DNA from: G963665495 sp963677785 | GTDB lineage: Bacteria > Desulfobacterota > Desulfovibrionia > Desulfovibrionales > Desulfovibrionaceae | Reading direction: 5' to 3' | Assembly (NCBI GenBank): GCA_963677785.2 | Contig: CAXXDH010000003.1 | Location: 1,364,001 to 1,428,000, forward strand | Length of the DNA: 64,000 nt | Shown here: positions 35,894-44,347 of the stretch, piece after piece | Layout: each line of letters begins with the position of its first letter | Numbering within the stretch: the first letter of the stretch is position 1 | Program-made: the position numbers and the translations under genes | The notes under the pieces: generated by a model | Told to the model about the DNA's origin: nothing | What the model saw: the letters and a program-made list of their open reading frames with translations, nothing else | Databases searched by the model: none

Positions 35894-37705
35894 ATGAAAA
35901 GTATCAAAATTAAAATTTTTGCACTCTGTGGATCTCTCTGCTTGTTACTTGGCGTCGTTCTGTGCGCTACATTTTTCATGACATTTGAGAAAATGCAAAA
36001 ACTCAGTCTGGATTCATTGGATAAAGCCCTGCGAAAAGATTTCGATATGTTGGCGCAATATGAAGTGGACACTGCCATCAGCCTGATACGGAGCCTGAAG
36101 GCCATGGGTGAGAAAGGAGCTCTTCAACCGGAAGAAGCCCAAAAAATGGCCGCCGATCTCGTCCGGGAACTGCGCTACGGCCCCGAGGGATATTATTGGA
36201 TCGATGATATGGAAGGCAACAACGTTGTCCTGTTGGGCAAGGACGCTGAAGGAAAAAATCGTCTGGATTCACGTGATCAGAAAGGGAATTTTTTCATTCA
36301 AGATCTGTTGCAAGCGGCAAGAGCAGGCGGCGGTTTTACGAACTACTGGTTCCCAAAAAAAGGTGAAAGCGATGCTTCTCCCAAGCGGGGCTACGCAAAG
36401 ATGTTCGCTCCTTACAATTGGAGTGTGGGGACGGGACATTATCTGACCGATGTGCAGGATCGGGTCGCAGCCGCCACCGACGCCATCAATGCGCTTTCCA
36501 CGCAGACTACGCGTACGGTTGTGATTATCTGCCTGGCAGGGGTGCTCATCGCCTCTGTGCTGTCTTTTTTTCTGGGCCGGAAACTGGCCGCTCCCATCAT
36601 CATGCTTTCAAAACAAGCGGAAAAAGTGGCCGAAGGAGATCTTGATGCGGCTGTGGAGATCCGTTCGCGGGACGAGGTCGGCGGGCTCAGTCACTCGTTG
36701 CAAGCGATGGTTGCGGCTTTGAGGGAAAAAATCAGCCACGCCGACGTCAAGGCCAAAGAAGCCGAGAAACATTGCGAAGCGGCCTGCAAGGCGAAACTGG
36801 AAGCCGAACAGGCCAAGCAACAGGCGGACAGCGCCCGAAACGAGGGAAAACAGAACGCTGCCGCACATTTGAATAAAATCGTCACACGCTTGTCCGGAAC
36901 CATTGCCACCCTGACCAATCTTATCAGCCAGACCAACGAGCTGTCCGACTCGCAAAAAGGAAAATCTTCGGAGGTGGCCACGGCCATCGAACAGATGAAC
37001 GCGACCGTGCTGGAGGTGGCGCGCAACGCAGCTGAAACCAGCAATCAGGCGGAAAGCGCCAAAGACAAGGCCGCGGACGGTTCGGAAATCGTGCGTTCGT
37101 CCATCGGGGCCATCGAACAGGTGAAAAATCAGACCATGACATTGAAAAACATTCTGGATACGCTTAACGGCAACGCGCAGAATATCGGACGCATTATCGA
37201 CGTCATCAATGACATTGCAGACCAGACGAATCTTCTGGCGCTGAACGCCGCCATCGAAGCCGCCCGTGCGGGCGAGGCAGGGCGCGGTTTCGCTGTTGTG
37301 GCCGATGAAGTTCGGAAGCTGGCCGAAAAAACCATGTCTGCGACAAAAGAAGTGGGCGAGGGCATCAACTCCATCCAACGCGGCGCCACGGAAAGCACGG
37401 ACGCCATGGACAAGGCTTTGGAGCTGGTAGAAAACGCGGTGGAAAACGCCGAACGCTCCGGCGCGATCCTTTCGGAGATCGTGGCTCTGTCCACCTCCAC
37501 TACAGACCAGGTGAGCGCCATCGCAACCGCTTCGGAAGAGCAGTCCGCGGCCACCGAACAGATAAGCCGGGCCAGTGAAGACGTGTATGGAATGGCTTTG
37601 GACGCGGCCGAAGCAATGCAGCAATCTCAAAACGCCATGGAAGAGCTGCACGGATTGTCCAAGGAACTCACCAGCCTGATTACGGAGCTCAATTCAGGGA
37701 AATAG
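35894..37705 (+). CDS. Methyl-accepting chemotaxis protein with Cache sensor domain
   Basis: 603 residues. TM1 is at about 8-30, followed by a periplasmic single-Cache (sCache_2-like) domain at about 40-190: YGPEGYYWIDDMEGNNVVLL, GGFTNYWFPKKGE, YNWSVGTGHYLTDV. TM2 at about 205-230 (TVVIICLAGVLIASVLSFFL), then a HAMP domain, a coiled coil, and a signalling domain with the hairpin tip DQTNLLALNAAIEAARAGEA and GRGFAVVADEVRKLAE. Ends in LITELNSGK without a CheR-docking pentapeptide. ATG at 35894 has GGGAG upstream; an in-frame ATG 4 codons earlier has no ribosome site. Ligand unknown; small organic acids are common for this sensor type. Confidence 0.94.
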   Translation: MKSIKIKIFALCGSLCLLLGVVLCATFFMTFEKMQKLSLDSLDKALRKDFDMLAQYEVDTAISLIRSLKAMGEKGALQPEEAQKMAADLVRELRYGPEGYYWIDDMEGNNVVLLGKDAEGKNRLDSRDQKGNFFIQDLLQAARAGGGFTNYWFPKKGESDASPKRGYAKMFAPYNWSVGTGHYLTDVQDRVAAATDAINALSTQTTRTVVIICLAGVLIASVLSFFLGRKLAAPIIMLSKQAEKVAEGDLDAAVEIRSRDEVGGLSHSLQAMVAALREKISHADVKAKEAEKHCEAACKAKLEAEQAKQQADSARNEGKQNAAAHLNKIVTRLSGTIATLTNLISQTNELSDSQKGKSSEVATAIEQMNATVLEVARNAAETSNQAESAKDKAADGSEIVRSSIGAIEQVKNQTMTLKNILDTLNGNAQNIGRIIDVINDIADQTNLLALNAAIEAARAGEAGRGFAVVADEVRKLAEKTMSATKEVGEGINSIQRGATESTDAMDKALELVENAVENAERSGAILSEIVALSTSTTDQVSAIATASEEQSAATEQISRASEDVYGMALDAAEAMQQSQNAMEELHGLSKELTSLITELNSGK

Positions 37706-38255
37706 GAAGCAACTCAGAAAATAATTGCTTTTTTGTACGGTTGAAAGCAAGGCAAGCCAGGCGGGAGAAATAAGGATTGGGGGGATGCCAGCGGAAACGC
37801 GCGGAAACGCTGGAAAGAGTCGCCGAAGCCTATTTGCTGCAGGCCAAAAGAAGGGCCGAGAGAGGGGATGTCTCGGCCCAGAGGCAGGAGGGATGATGCA
37901 TAATGAAACGCGAGACGTGCACTCTCGCTGAAAAGTACCCTACGCAAGAAAGATTACGCCAGTATTGCGTCAGGATTACACGCTTGTCATCTTCAAGATG
38001 CATGTATTTGCAGTTTTTCAATTCCGGAGTGCATGGAGTGCAGGCGTAGTTTCGCTACGTCAAGGTCATTTTTTCCTGAAAACGCAGCATGGTGGAATTC
38101 CAGCCAAGCGTAGCGGAAAGGAATTTGGAAACACGCCCCAATGATGGGATAAATTCTTTGAAAGTGCAGGCAAGGCCCTGGGACTCGTCTCTGCAGACGA
38201 TGCCCAGGGCTGGTTTGAGTCTTGTGGGTATGCATGCAATGAAAGTTGAAATGCT
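37706..38255. other. Intergenic region with two hairpins
   Basis: 550 bp without a supported gene. Hairpins: about 37855-37881 (GGGCCGAGA/TCTCGGCCC) and about 38168-38206 (GCCCTGGG/CCCAGGGC with an inner CGTCT/AGACG). Neither has a T-run. They may be transcript ends of the convergent genes on either side, or structured RNA elements. Confidence 0.45.
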
Positions 38256-39410
38256 CTAGTGACAGCAACCGCCGCCGCCACCGCCACTTCTACCGCTACT
38301 GCCACCGCTCTTGCTTTTGTGACCAAGCGCTCCAAACTTTTCCAGAATCTTTAGGTCACGTCTGTTGTCTGAAGTTTTTGGACTCGTTTTTTTGATTTCG
38401 GATTTCTGACGCTTGATAGGTGGGCGTCCGGTCAGTCGATAAAGAGAATCCTGGATGCGCCTGTAGTCGTTCATGTTGGTCTGCAGCCTGGCGCCCAGCA
38501 AACGCAGCATCTGAATTTCCTCGGGAAGCACGCTGCCTCCGGAAGCCACCCGCGCGGTTGTGCGCATGGCGCAGCCCGCGCCATAGGATACGGGATTGTT
38601 GATGGCGGCGGAAGCCTGGTTGACCAGGGAAAACACCTGGGAGATGATTGAAAGGAAAATCTTCATGTTTTCCTCCAGAATCACCAGCGTGCGTTGTTCC
38701 AGGTAGGCCTTTTGCCGGACGTTGATCTCGGCAGGTTTCTTCCGATCCAGAATGCGATTGAAGGCTTTGTTTTTGGCCACGGTGTAGGTCTGAAACTTTT
38801 CCATGGATTTTGCGTCACGCGCAGAACTGCAAGAGGCGGCGGCCCGGGCCGTGATCTGCCTGGCCACATTCTCGTAGAAAGCGACTTGATCCGGCTTGTT
38901 GGCCAACTGGCCGGCATCTATTTTGTTTTTGCAGTAGGCAACAATTCTGTCCCGGATTTCATTGATCCTTTCCTTGGTGCCGGGCAATACCTTTTTCCTA
39001 TTCATCCTTTCCTTGTCCGCCTGCCTGGTCAGGGTGACAAAGGCGGTGAATTCGCGGTCTATATCAATGCTCATGGCATCAATGCTCTGTATGGAGGCCT
39101 TGGACGCGGGAGTCACTCCCTTGGTTGCTACCGTTTTTCCGGTTTTTTTCGCCTTGACCTTTTTCTTTTGTTTTTTCTTCTTTTTGGTGGCAGCTTTCTT
39201 AACCTTGGCCTTGTCCACGTCTTCGGCATTCAGCATATTGTCCGTGGCCACGAAGGTTCCTGTATTTTGAATTTCACGCGCATCGGCTTCCTGCGTAAGC
39301 TGCGCTTCGCGCATGCTCTGCGCCACAACTCCCACACAAAGCACAAGCAAAAGAATAATGACCAGCAGCGTATGCCAGCGCAGTGTTTTCATCTTTCTGA
39401 AAAGCACCAT
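38256..39410 (-). CDS. Membrane-anchored Lys-rich protein with Gly-Cys-Cys-His tail
   Basis: 384 residues; family not recognised. A signal anchor follows a few residues (WHTLLVIILLLVLCVGVVAQ). Residues about 65-95 are extremely lysine-rich (AATKKKKKQKKKVKAKKTGK). The middle is helical and alanine-rich (about 150-300) with two hydrophobic stretches near NMKIFLSIISQVFSLVNQAS. The C-terminus is low-complexity Ser/Gly, ending GRSGGGGGGCCH. ATG at 39410 is chosen for its GGAG; 39449 and 39392 are alternatives. The poly-Gly-Cys-Cys-His end could bind metal or be modified, but that is a guess. It stands alone between hairpins and an AT-rich gap. Confidence 0.7.
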   Translation of the reverse strand: MVLFRKMKTLRWHTLLVIILLLVLCVGVVAQSMREAQLTQEADAREIQNTGTFVATDNMLNAEDVDKAKVKKAATKKKKKQKKKVKAKKTGKTVATKGVTPASKASIQSIDAMSIDIDREFTAFVTLTRQADKERMNRKKVLPGTKERINEIRDRIVAYCKNKIDAGQLANKPDQVAFYENVARQITARAAASCSSARDAKSMEKFQTYTVAKNKAFNRILDRKKPAEINVRQKAYLEQRTLVILEENMKIFLSIISQVFSLVNQASAAINNPVSYGAGCAMRTTARVASGGSVLPEEIQMLRLLGARLQTNMNDYRRIQDSLYRLTGRPPIKRQKSEIKKTSPKTSDNRRDLKILEKFGALGHKSKSGGSSGRSGGGGGGCCH

Positions 39411-39449
39411 GAAAACTCCATAAAACAAAAAAAATCTAGTTTTTTTCAT

Positions 39450-39866
39450 GAAAATTTTTTAAAAATTTTCAGGTACAGTTCGCAGTTCCACTTTTATCAA
39501 GCATTATTAAATATATCATAATTATTTACATGGTCACAACAAAATTTATGAAAGTTCCCTGCATTGCGTTGTTTCATTCGGAATATTTTTTGATTCACTT
39601 TGGCGTGTACTCGCTCAATTATTTGGGAAAAATGCGTGGCAAGGTGAAGCAACTGCCCAGGGGGGATAAACGCCAGAACGTATGATGAACGCTTTGCAAG
39701 TGTTGGAAAGTAAGCGCTCACAACCCAATCATCCACCAGCATGAATCCAGCTGAAAAGTAAGCGTCGAATCGGCTACCTCTTCCCATCCCCAACCGCTTC
39801 ACGCTATGCTGCTTTCTGCCGAGCCTGACCATTGCGACGACAACCGGACATGGGTAGAAATTTCGT
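39450..39866. other. AT-rich gap, no gene recognised
   Basis: 417 bp. Only an unsupported frame (39497-39952, minus) crosses it. The first 80 bp are strongly AT-rich and should hold the promoter of the Lys-rich protein gene. Confidence 0.4.
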
Positions 39867-40415
39867 ATGCGACAGCTGTCCTTATTCGATCTGCCTACGG
39901 ATTCCAAGCAGGGGGCGGACGGGCCCCGGTTGTGGTGGGCAATCCAGTACAAGCCTTGGTACGAGCGGGCTGTGTCCGATTTCAGGGAAATGTACGGGGT
40001 GGGGCCGATTTTTTTTGGAGTGGCCGAAGATCAGGTGTTTTTGCGAGAACCTTCAGCGCCTCTCATCATAGAGAGAAGTACGGGGAGGCTCGCGAAGCCG
40101 CGGACAGGAGTGCTTTGGCGGACGGATTACCGCGAAGTGAAGGCCTTTCGTCCTGCCGACGTCGCACCCCTGATTGCGGAAATTCTCGCAGGCGGGAGCC
40201 CGTGGTTTTGGGACGATGAGTGGCGCCCCATGGCCATGAGCGAGATTCGCGTACACGGGGACAACGCTGAGCCCTTTGCGACCAGGCTCGCGGCTCTGGA
40301 TGTCTATTTTCTGCGCTGGTGCGGTCCTGGGGAGAGCTGTATTTTTCGCCTCTTTGGCGAGCCCGGGCTGCTCGTTTCGCTGGCCTACGCGGAGGCGCCT
40401 TTGGGCGGTGTCTGA
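39867..40415 (+). CDS. Protein of unknown function next to an IS66 remnant
   Basis: 182 residues, soluble, tryptophan-rich (RLWWAIQYKPWYERAV, PWFWDDEWRPMAM). No family recognised, no signal peptide. GC-rich with core-like codon use, so likely genuine. Its last 31 bases overlap the 3' end of the IS66 transposase fragment on the other strand, so the C-terminus (YAEAPLGGV) may be altered by that junction. Confidence 0.55.
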   Translation: MRQLSLFDLPTDSKQGADGPRLWWAIQYKPWYERAVSDFREMYGVGPIFFGVAEDQVFLREPSAPLIIERSTGRLAKPRTGVLWRTDYREVKAFRPADVAPLIAEILAGGSPWFWDDEWRPMAMSEIRVHGDNAEPFATRLAALDVYFLRWCGPGESCIFRLFGEPGLLVSLAYAEAPLGGV

Positions 40416-40897
40416 GAGTTCTTTGAAAAATTGTGCGGCAGCAGGGACTCAAAATCCTTCTGCGTACGCGCATATGGCAACCGCTCGAAAACGCGGACCA
40501 GGTAGTCGTAGGGGTTAAGGCCGCCGGCCTTTGCGGTTTCAATGAGGGAGTACATGGCCGCGCTGGCTTTTGCGCCCGCTGGCGAACCGGAAAAAAGCCA
40601 GTTTTTACGGCCCACGGCAAACGGACGGATCGCGTTTTCAGCCGCGTTGTTGTCCGGGTGCAGCCGTCCGTCTGAAAGGTATGCCTCAATTCGGCTCCAC
40701 TGGCCCAGGGCATAGCCGATGGCCTTGCCGAGCAGGCTTTTGGGCGGTGTGCTTTTCTCGCGCTCGACCAGCAGCTTCTTGATTTTCTCCAGCAGCGGCT
40801 TCACCCGTTCCTGACGCATGGCGTAGATGTCTTCGGGCGGCAGCTTTGCCTCACGAGCCTGCTTTTCGAGGTGATACAGCTTCTGGATCAGATTCAA
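40385..40897 (-). pseudogene. C-terminal fragment of an IS66-family transposase
   Basis: 170 residues matching the C-terminal third of IS66 TnpC: REKSTPPKSLLGKAIGYALG, then DGRLHPDNNAAENAIRPFAV (the catalytic Glu region), GRKNWLFSGSPAGAKASAAM and the end NPYDYLVRVFERLPYA. The N-terminal part, tnpA/tnpB and both ends are missing. Just upstream, a 48-residue frame (41040-40897, MDELTPIAEKVSAEVV) of another origin runs into it. This is an old, immobile remnant. Confidence 0.88.
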
Positions 40898-41040
40898 GAC
40901 GGTCTGAGCCGTGCCGACTTTGGTCTTGCTTTTTTTTGGTTCTCGTCAAAAAGATCAGAAACAAACCCCAGCATGGGCCAAGGCGTGTTGCTGACTACTT
41001 CTGCGGAAACCTTTTCGGCGATAGGCGTAAGTTCGTCCAT

Positions 41041-41491
41041 GCTATAAAAATGAACATTTTTTAGAAAAAGTCTACACCCTGTGAGCGCTTACAAACGGCA
41101 AATATAAAATAGTTATTTTTTAAAGGTAGTTTACATGTAGTAGCTCAGACTTGACCTAACAACTGATTCGAGTGGTAACTGGCTTTAATTTCATTTCTTT
41201 TTGTCCTATTTCGAATTTCAAAATTGTTTGTCATTTTGATGTTGGCATGGCCGATTATCCGAGAGATTGCTGTCAAGTCTGATCCGTTGCCGAGGTGCCT
41301 GATGTCTTAACATCACGCCCCCTTCGGCCGTCCAAATTACAGGTTGTTTTGGATGCCTTCTTTATGCGTTTTGGCAGGCTGTGCAGGAATTCGATGCTAT
41401 TGGGGTACTTGCTTTTTTGCCAGATCTTTCAGGAGCTCCATTCAGCATTTCTTTGGAGCTGGCCTTCGCCGAAGCGCCTGGATTTGCGAAA
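41041..41491. other. Intergenic region, possible gene debris
   Basis: About 450 bp with no supported gene. The minus strand near 41290-41480 has a broken frame (SKYPNSIEFLHSLPKRIKKA) that may be debris of a mobile element, but I cannot name it. Confidence 0.35.
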
Positions 41492-43462
41492 TTATCGGTA
41501 AATTTTCCATTTGCCTTTTTTCTCATGTATCAAATGATAGAAGTTGTTGTTGGCTAAGATTTTGTTGTTCCAGAGTTTATCGCGATTAACAATGACTAAT
41601 GTATCACAATGGAGGTGGGTTTTAAGCATATAAAGGTCGTGCTCCGTAATGGAGCCAGAAAAAATTTTGTTGATAATGTTTGTATAATTTAGTGTTTTTT
41701 CATTGCTCATGGTTGTATAAACTTTGACTGGATCATGATGGGAAAAGCAACTTCGTCTTTGGCTCAGCAGTCCCCACCCTATGTTTGTTTCCCATGGGAT
41801 CAACGAACTCAAATCTTTTGGGTTATTAAGGACATAATCTGTTTTTGGAGTGACTTTTCTCACATCGTTCCACATCTCCAGAGATTCATAAAAATATTTT
41901 GCATCAAAGAGTTGCTTTTGTGAGTAGTTAAGATCAATCGATGAAATGGAGACAAAGTAAAAAGCAGAGATTATACCAGGCGATAACGTTGCCATTAAAC
42001 AGATATTGAGGATTATTTTATTCAATTTTGAGTGCATGGTGGATAGAGCAAAAGAAGCGATAACCATCATGGCAAATACTGAGTTTAGGGTAATTCTCCA
42101 GCCCAGATCATTATTGGCGATGATGCTATGAGAAAATTGAGCTACCAGGAGTGGCGCGAGGAAAAGAGCGTATAATGCTTTGGTGATAAGTTTTGACTGC
42201 GGGGTTGGAAATGATTTTTTTTGAAAAAGAAAAATAAGCGAGCACAAATAGATACAGCCATAATTGAGTACTAATAAAATTCCCCAGTAGGCTAGAATAT
42301 CAATAAAAGGGCGAAAGTTGGCAATGTCGGCGTTGAATACGGGATAGACCCATAACGCTACAATTGATTGCGATTTTACGCGTGCTATTTGTTGAAGCAG
42401 GAAAAAAGAGCTTCCTAGCAATCCGAAAAATACAATGCAGCCAAAATTTTGTAAAAAATTACTTAACAGTTTTTCTTCAAAAAGTTGTTTTGCTGTCAAT
42501 ATAATAAAAATAATGGTTACAATAGGAATTCCAAACCCGGAAACCCAAACAGAGCTGCAATATCCAGCTGCAGCAATTAAGCCTGCAATGGAGGATGAAA
42601 TAAAATCTATTTTATTGTTCGAAATAATTTTTATCAAATAAATAAAAAAGAAAATGACACAAATTCCTGAGAAAATATGCTGTGGTACCCAAATACATTG
42701 ATATATCCATGTCTGAAAAGAGAATTGATCAGATAAAAGTTTGGCAAGTGGTTCAAAGAAGCACGTCAGATATAGTTTTAAATCTCCAATGCAACAAAAA
42801 ATCAAAATATATAATGCTGATATTTTTTTTTGGCTATATGCCAGTACCACCCAAGAAAGGCAGGTGATAGACATAAATGTAGTGACAAAGGATAAGGAAA
42901 GCTCCGCAGTCCATCCAGTGGTTCCTACCAGTTTGGCGATGACGGCAGCGATAAAATAAAATAAATAATAATATGATAATATATTTGTTGAATTTGTCGC
43001 ATAAAAGAACGGATCATGCGGCGGGATTCCATTGTTAATGATTTCATCGACAATGCTTACTTTAACATGGTCATAGACAGGAGGTCCCAGCAGGTAACCT
43101 TGACCTATTTGATGGGGGATGAGGGTGAAAATCGGTATCAATGCCAAAAAGATTGCAGCAAAATACCAAATAATTGGAAGACCACTTGGCGTGTTGAATA
43201 ACGGATCATGCCTTCTGTTGTACAGAAATCTGGTGAGCAGGCATAATACTGTTGTGTATATGATTATGGTTATTCTATTGAGAGGAAGAAGGGTAAAAAA
43301 GGGAATTCCTAAAATACCGAAAAGGATCAATCCCAGTGGTGGGGCAATTAAAAATGATAGTTGTTTATTGCCTTCCAAGGAATTTACAAGTGGAAAACCA
43401 ATACCATATCCAATGAGTAGAAAAAGCGAAGAAGAGATCAAAAAAGTCAACAAGTCAGGCAT
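41492..43462 (-). CDS. Multi-pass membrane protein, glycosyltransferase-C-like
   Basis: 656 residues with about 13-15 predicted membrane helices from residue 5 onward (LLTFLISSSLFLLIGYGIGF, IIWYFAAIFLALIPIFTLI). A luminal acidic/aromatic stretch (PPVYDHVKVSIVDEIINNGI, PPHDPFFYATNS) after the third or fourth helix resembles GT-C glycosyltransferases and related surface-polymer proteins. The C-terminal 150 residues are extracytoplasmic. Very AT-rich and unlike its neighbours, so probably acquired; an IS66 remnant and debris lie on its 3' side. No glycan genes are adjacent. Function uncertain. Confidence 0.65.
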   Translation of the reverse strand: MPDLLTFLISSSLFLLIGYGIGFPLVNSLEGNKQLSFLIAPPLGLILFGILGIPFFTLLPLNRITIIIYTTVLCLLTRFLYNRRHDPLFNTPSGLPIIWYFAAIFLALIPIFTLIPHQIGQGYLLGPPVYDHVKVSIVDEIINNGIPPHDPFFYATNSTNILSYYYLFYFIAAVIAKLVGTTGWTAELSLSFVTTFMSITCLSWVVLAYSQKKISALYILIFCCIGDLKLYLTCFFEPLAKLLSDQFSFQTWIYQCIWVPQHIFSGICVIFFFIYLIKIISNNKIDFISSSIAGLIAAAGYCSSVWVSGFGIPIVTIIFIILTAKQLFEEKLLSNFLQNFGCIVFFGLLGSSFFLLQQIARVKSQSIVALWVYPVFNADIANFRPFIDILAYWGILLVLNYGCIYLCSLIFLFQKKSFPTPQSKLITKALYALFLAPLLVAQFSHSIIANNDLGWRITLNSVFAMMVIASFALSTMHSKLNKIILNICLMATLSPGIISAFYFVSISSIDLNYSQKQLFDAKYFYESLEMWNDVRKVTPKTDYVLNNPKDLSSLIPWETNIGWGLLSQRRSCFSHHDPVKVYTTMSNEKTLNYTNIINKIFSGSITEHDLYMLKTHLHCDTLVIVNRDKLWNNKILANNNFYHLIHEKKGKWKIYR

Positions 43463-43760
43463 TGTGTTTATTCATTAGCAGGAAAAATATTTATATGATG
43501 TGGGAAGGATAACCTGTAGAATCAGTGGAGGGAATTGGATCTTAAGGGAGAAAAATAAAACTATTTTTTGCTGAATATTCATAACTATTGATTAACAATT
43601 TCAACGGAACTTGCCAATAAAAAAAAGCAACAGCCAAAAATATTTTCTATTCCGTTCATCGAGCAGAGGATGATTCTTGCTAAAGATCTTTTATGGCATT
43701 GAGTGTCCTTTTGTACACCGGTCCGGTTTCTTCCAAGTTGCAAAGGGGTTAATAAAACAT

Positions 43761-44219
43761 ATGGCGTTGTATTCGTACAGGCGTTCTCTCAATTCGAAAA
43801 AGGAGATTCAGATCCGGTATTTCGTTATTGCGCTGTGGTCTCTTGTGCTTGCAACCCCTGTGGCGGCCATGGACTGGTTGGGTCCGCGTTGTCCCGAGTT
43901 CGTCAAATCACTGCAGCAAATGGTCAAGAAAAACGAGCGGGAAAGGATTGCCAAAGTGGTTTCCTACCCGTTGACCGTGGACGGGAAAAATGCGGTTCCC
44001 GACCAGGCCGCCTTCATCAAGGCCTATGACTCGATTTTCACCAAAGATGTACGCGAATGCGTGGCAAAGGAAGACACGAGCCACAACCTGGAAGCGGTTG
44101 GCAATTCCTATATGATCGGCAGGGGATGCGTCTGGTTCGACAAGGTTATCGAGGAAGGGGCGGGGGCGGACGCCAAAAGACAAATTTCCATCTTGTCCGT
44201 CAATACCAAGGCACCGTAA
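43761..44219 (+). CDS. Small exported protein of unknown function
   Basis: 152 residues from MALYSYRRSLNSKKEIQIRY, with a signal peptide ending near ATPVAAMDW. The mature part has a conserved-looking layout (PEFVKSLQQMVKKNERERIA, VVSYPLTVDGKN, AFIKAYDSIF) and three or four cysteines. The helix-then-strand pattern recalls NTF2-like exported proteins, without proof. An ATG 28 codons upstream exists, but the signal peptide argues for 43761. Convergent with the large gene on its right. Confidence 0.6.
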   Translation: MALYSYRRSLNSKKEIQIRYFVIALWSLVLATPVAAMDWLGPRCPEFVKSLQQMVKKNERERIAKVVSYPLTVDGKNAVPDQAAFIKAYDSIFTKDVRECVAKEDTSHNLEAVGNSYMIGRGCVWFDKVIEEGAGADAKRQISILSVNTKAP

Positions 44220-44347
44220 TCATTGCGTCTGGGGCATGTACCGTACAAGGAATCCGATAGAAGCGGCAGACATGAAAAGCCTGGAATAGCGCGGCAAAGG
44301 CTGTCTCGTACCGCGGGGGAGGACTCCCGGAAAGGGTCTTCCCCTGT

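Noticed and set aside
39497..39952. 151-residue minus-strand frame
   Set aside because: No homology features, crosses a strongly AT-rich gap and overlaps the start of a better-supported plus-strand frame.
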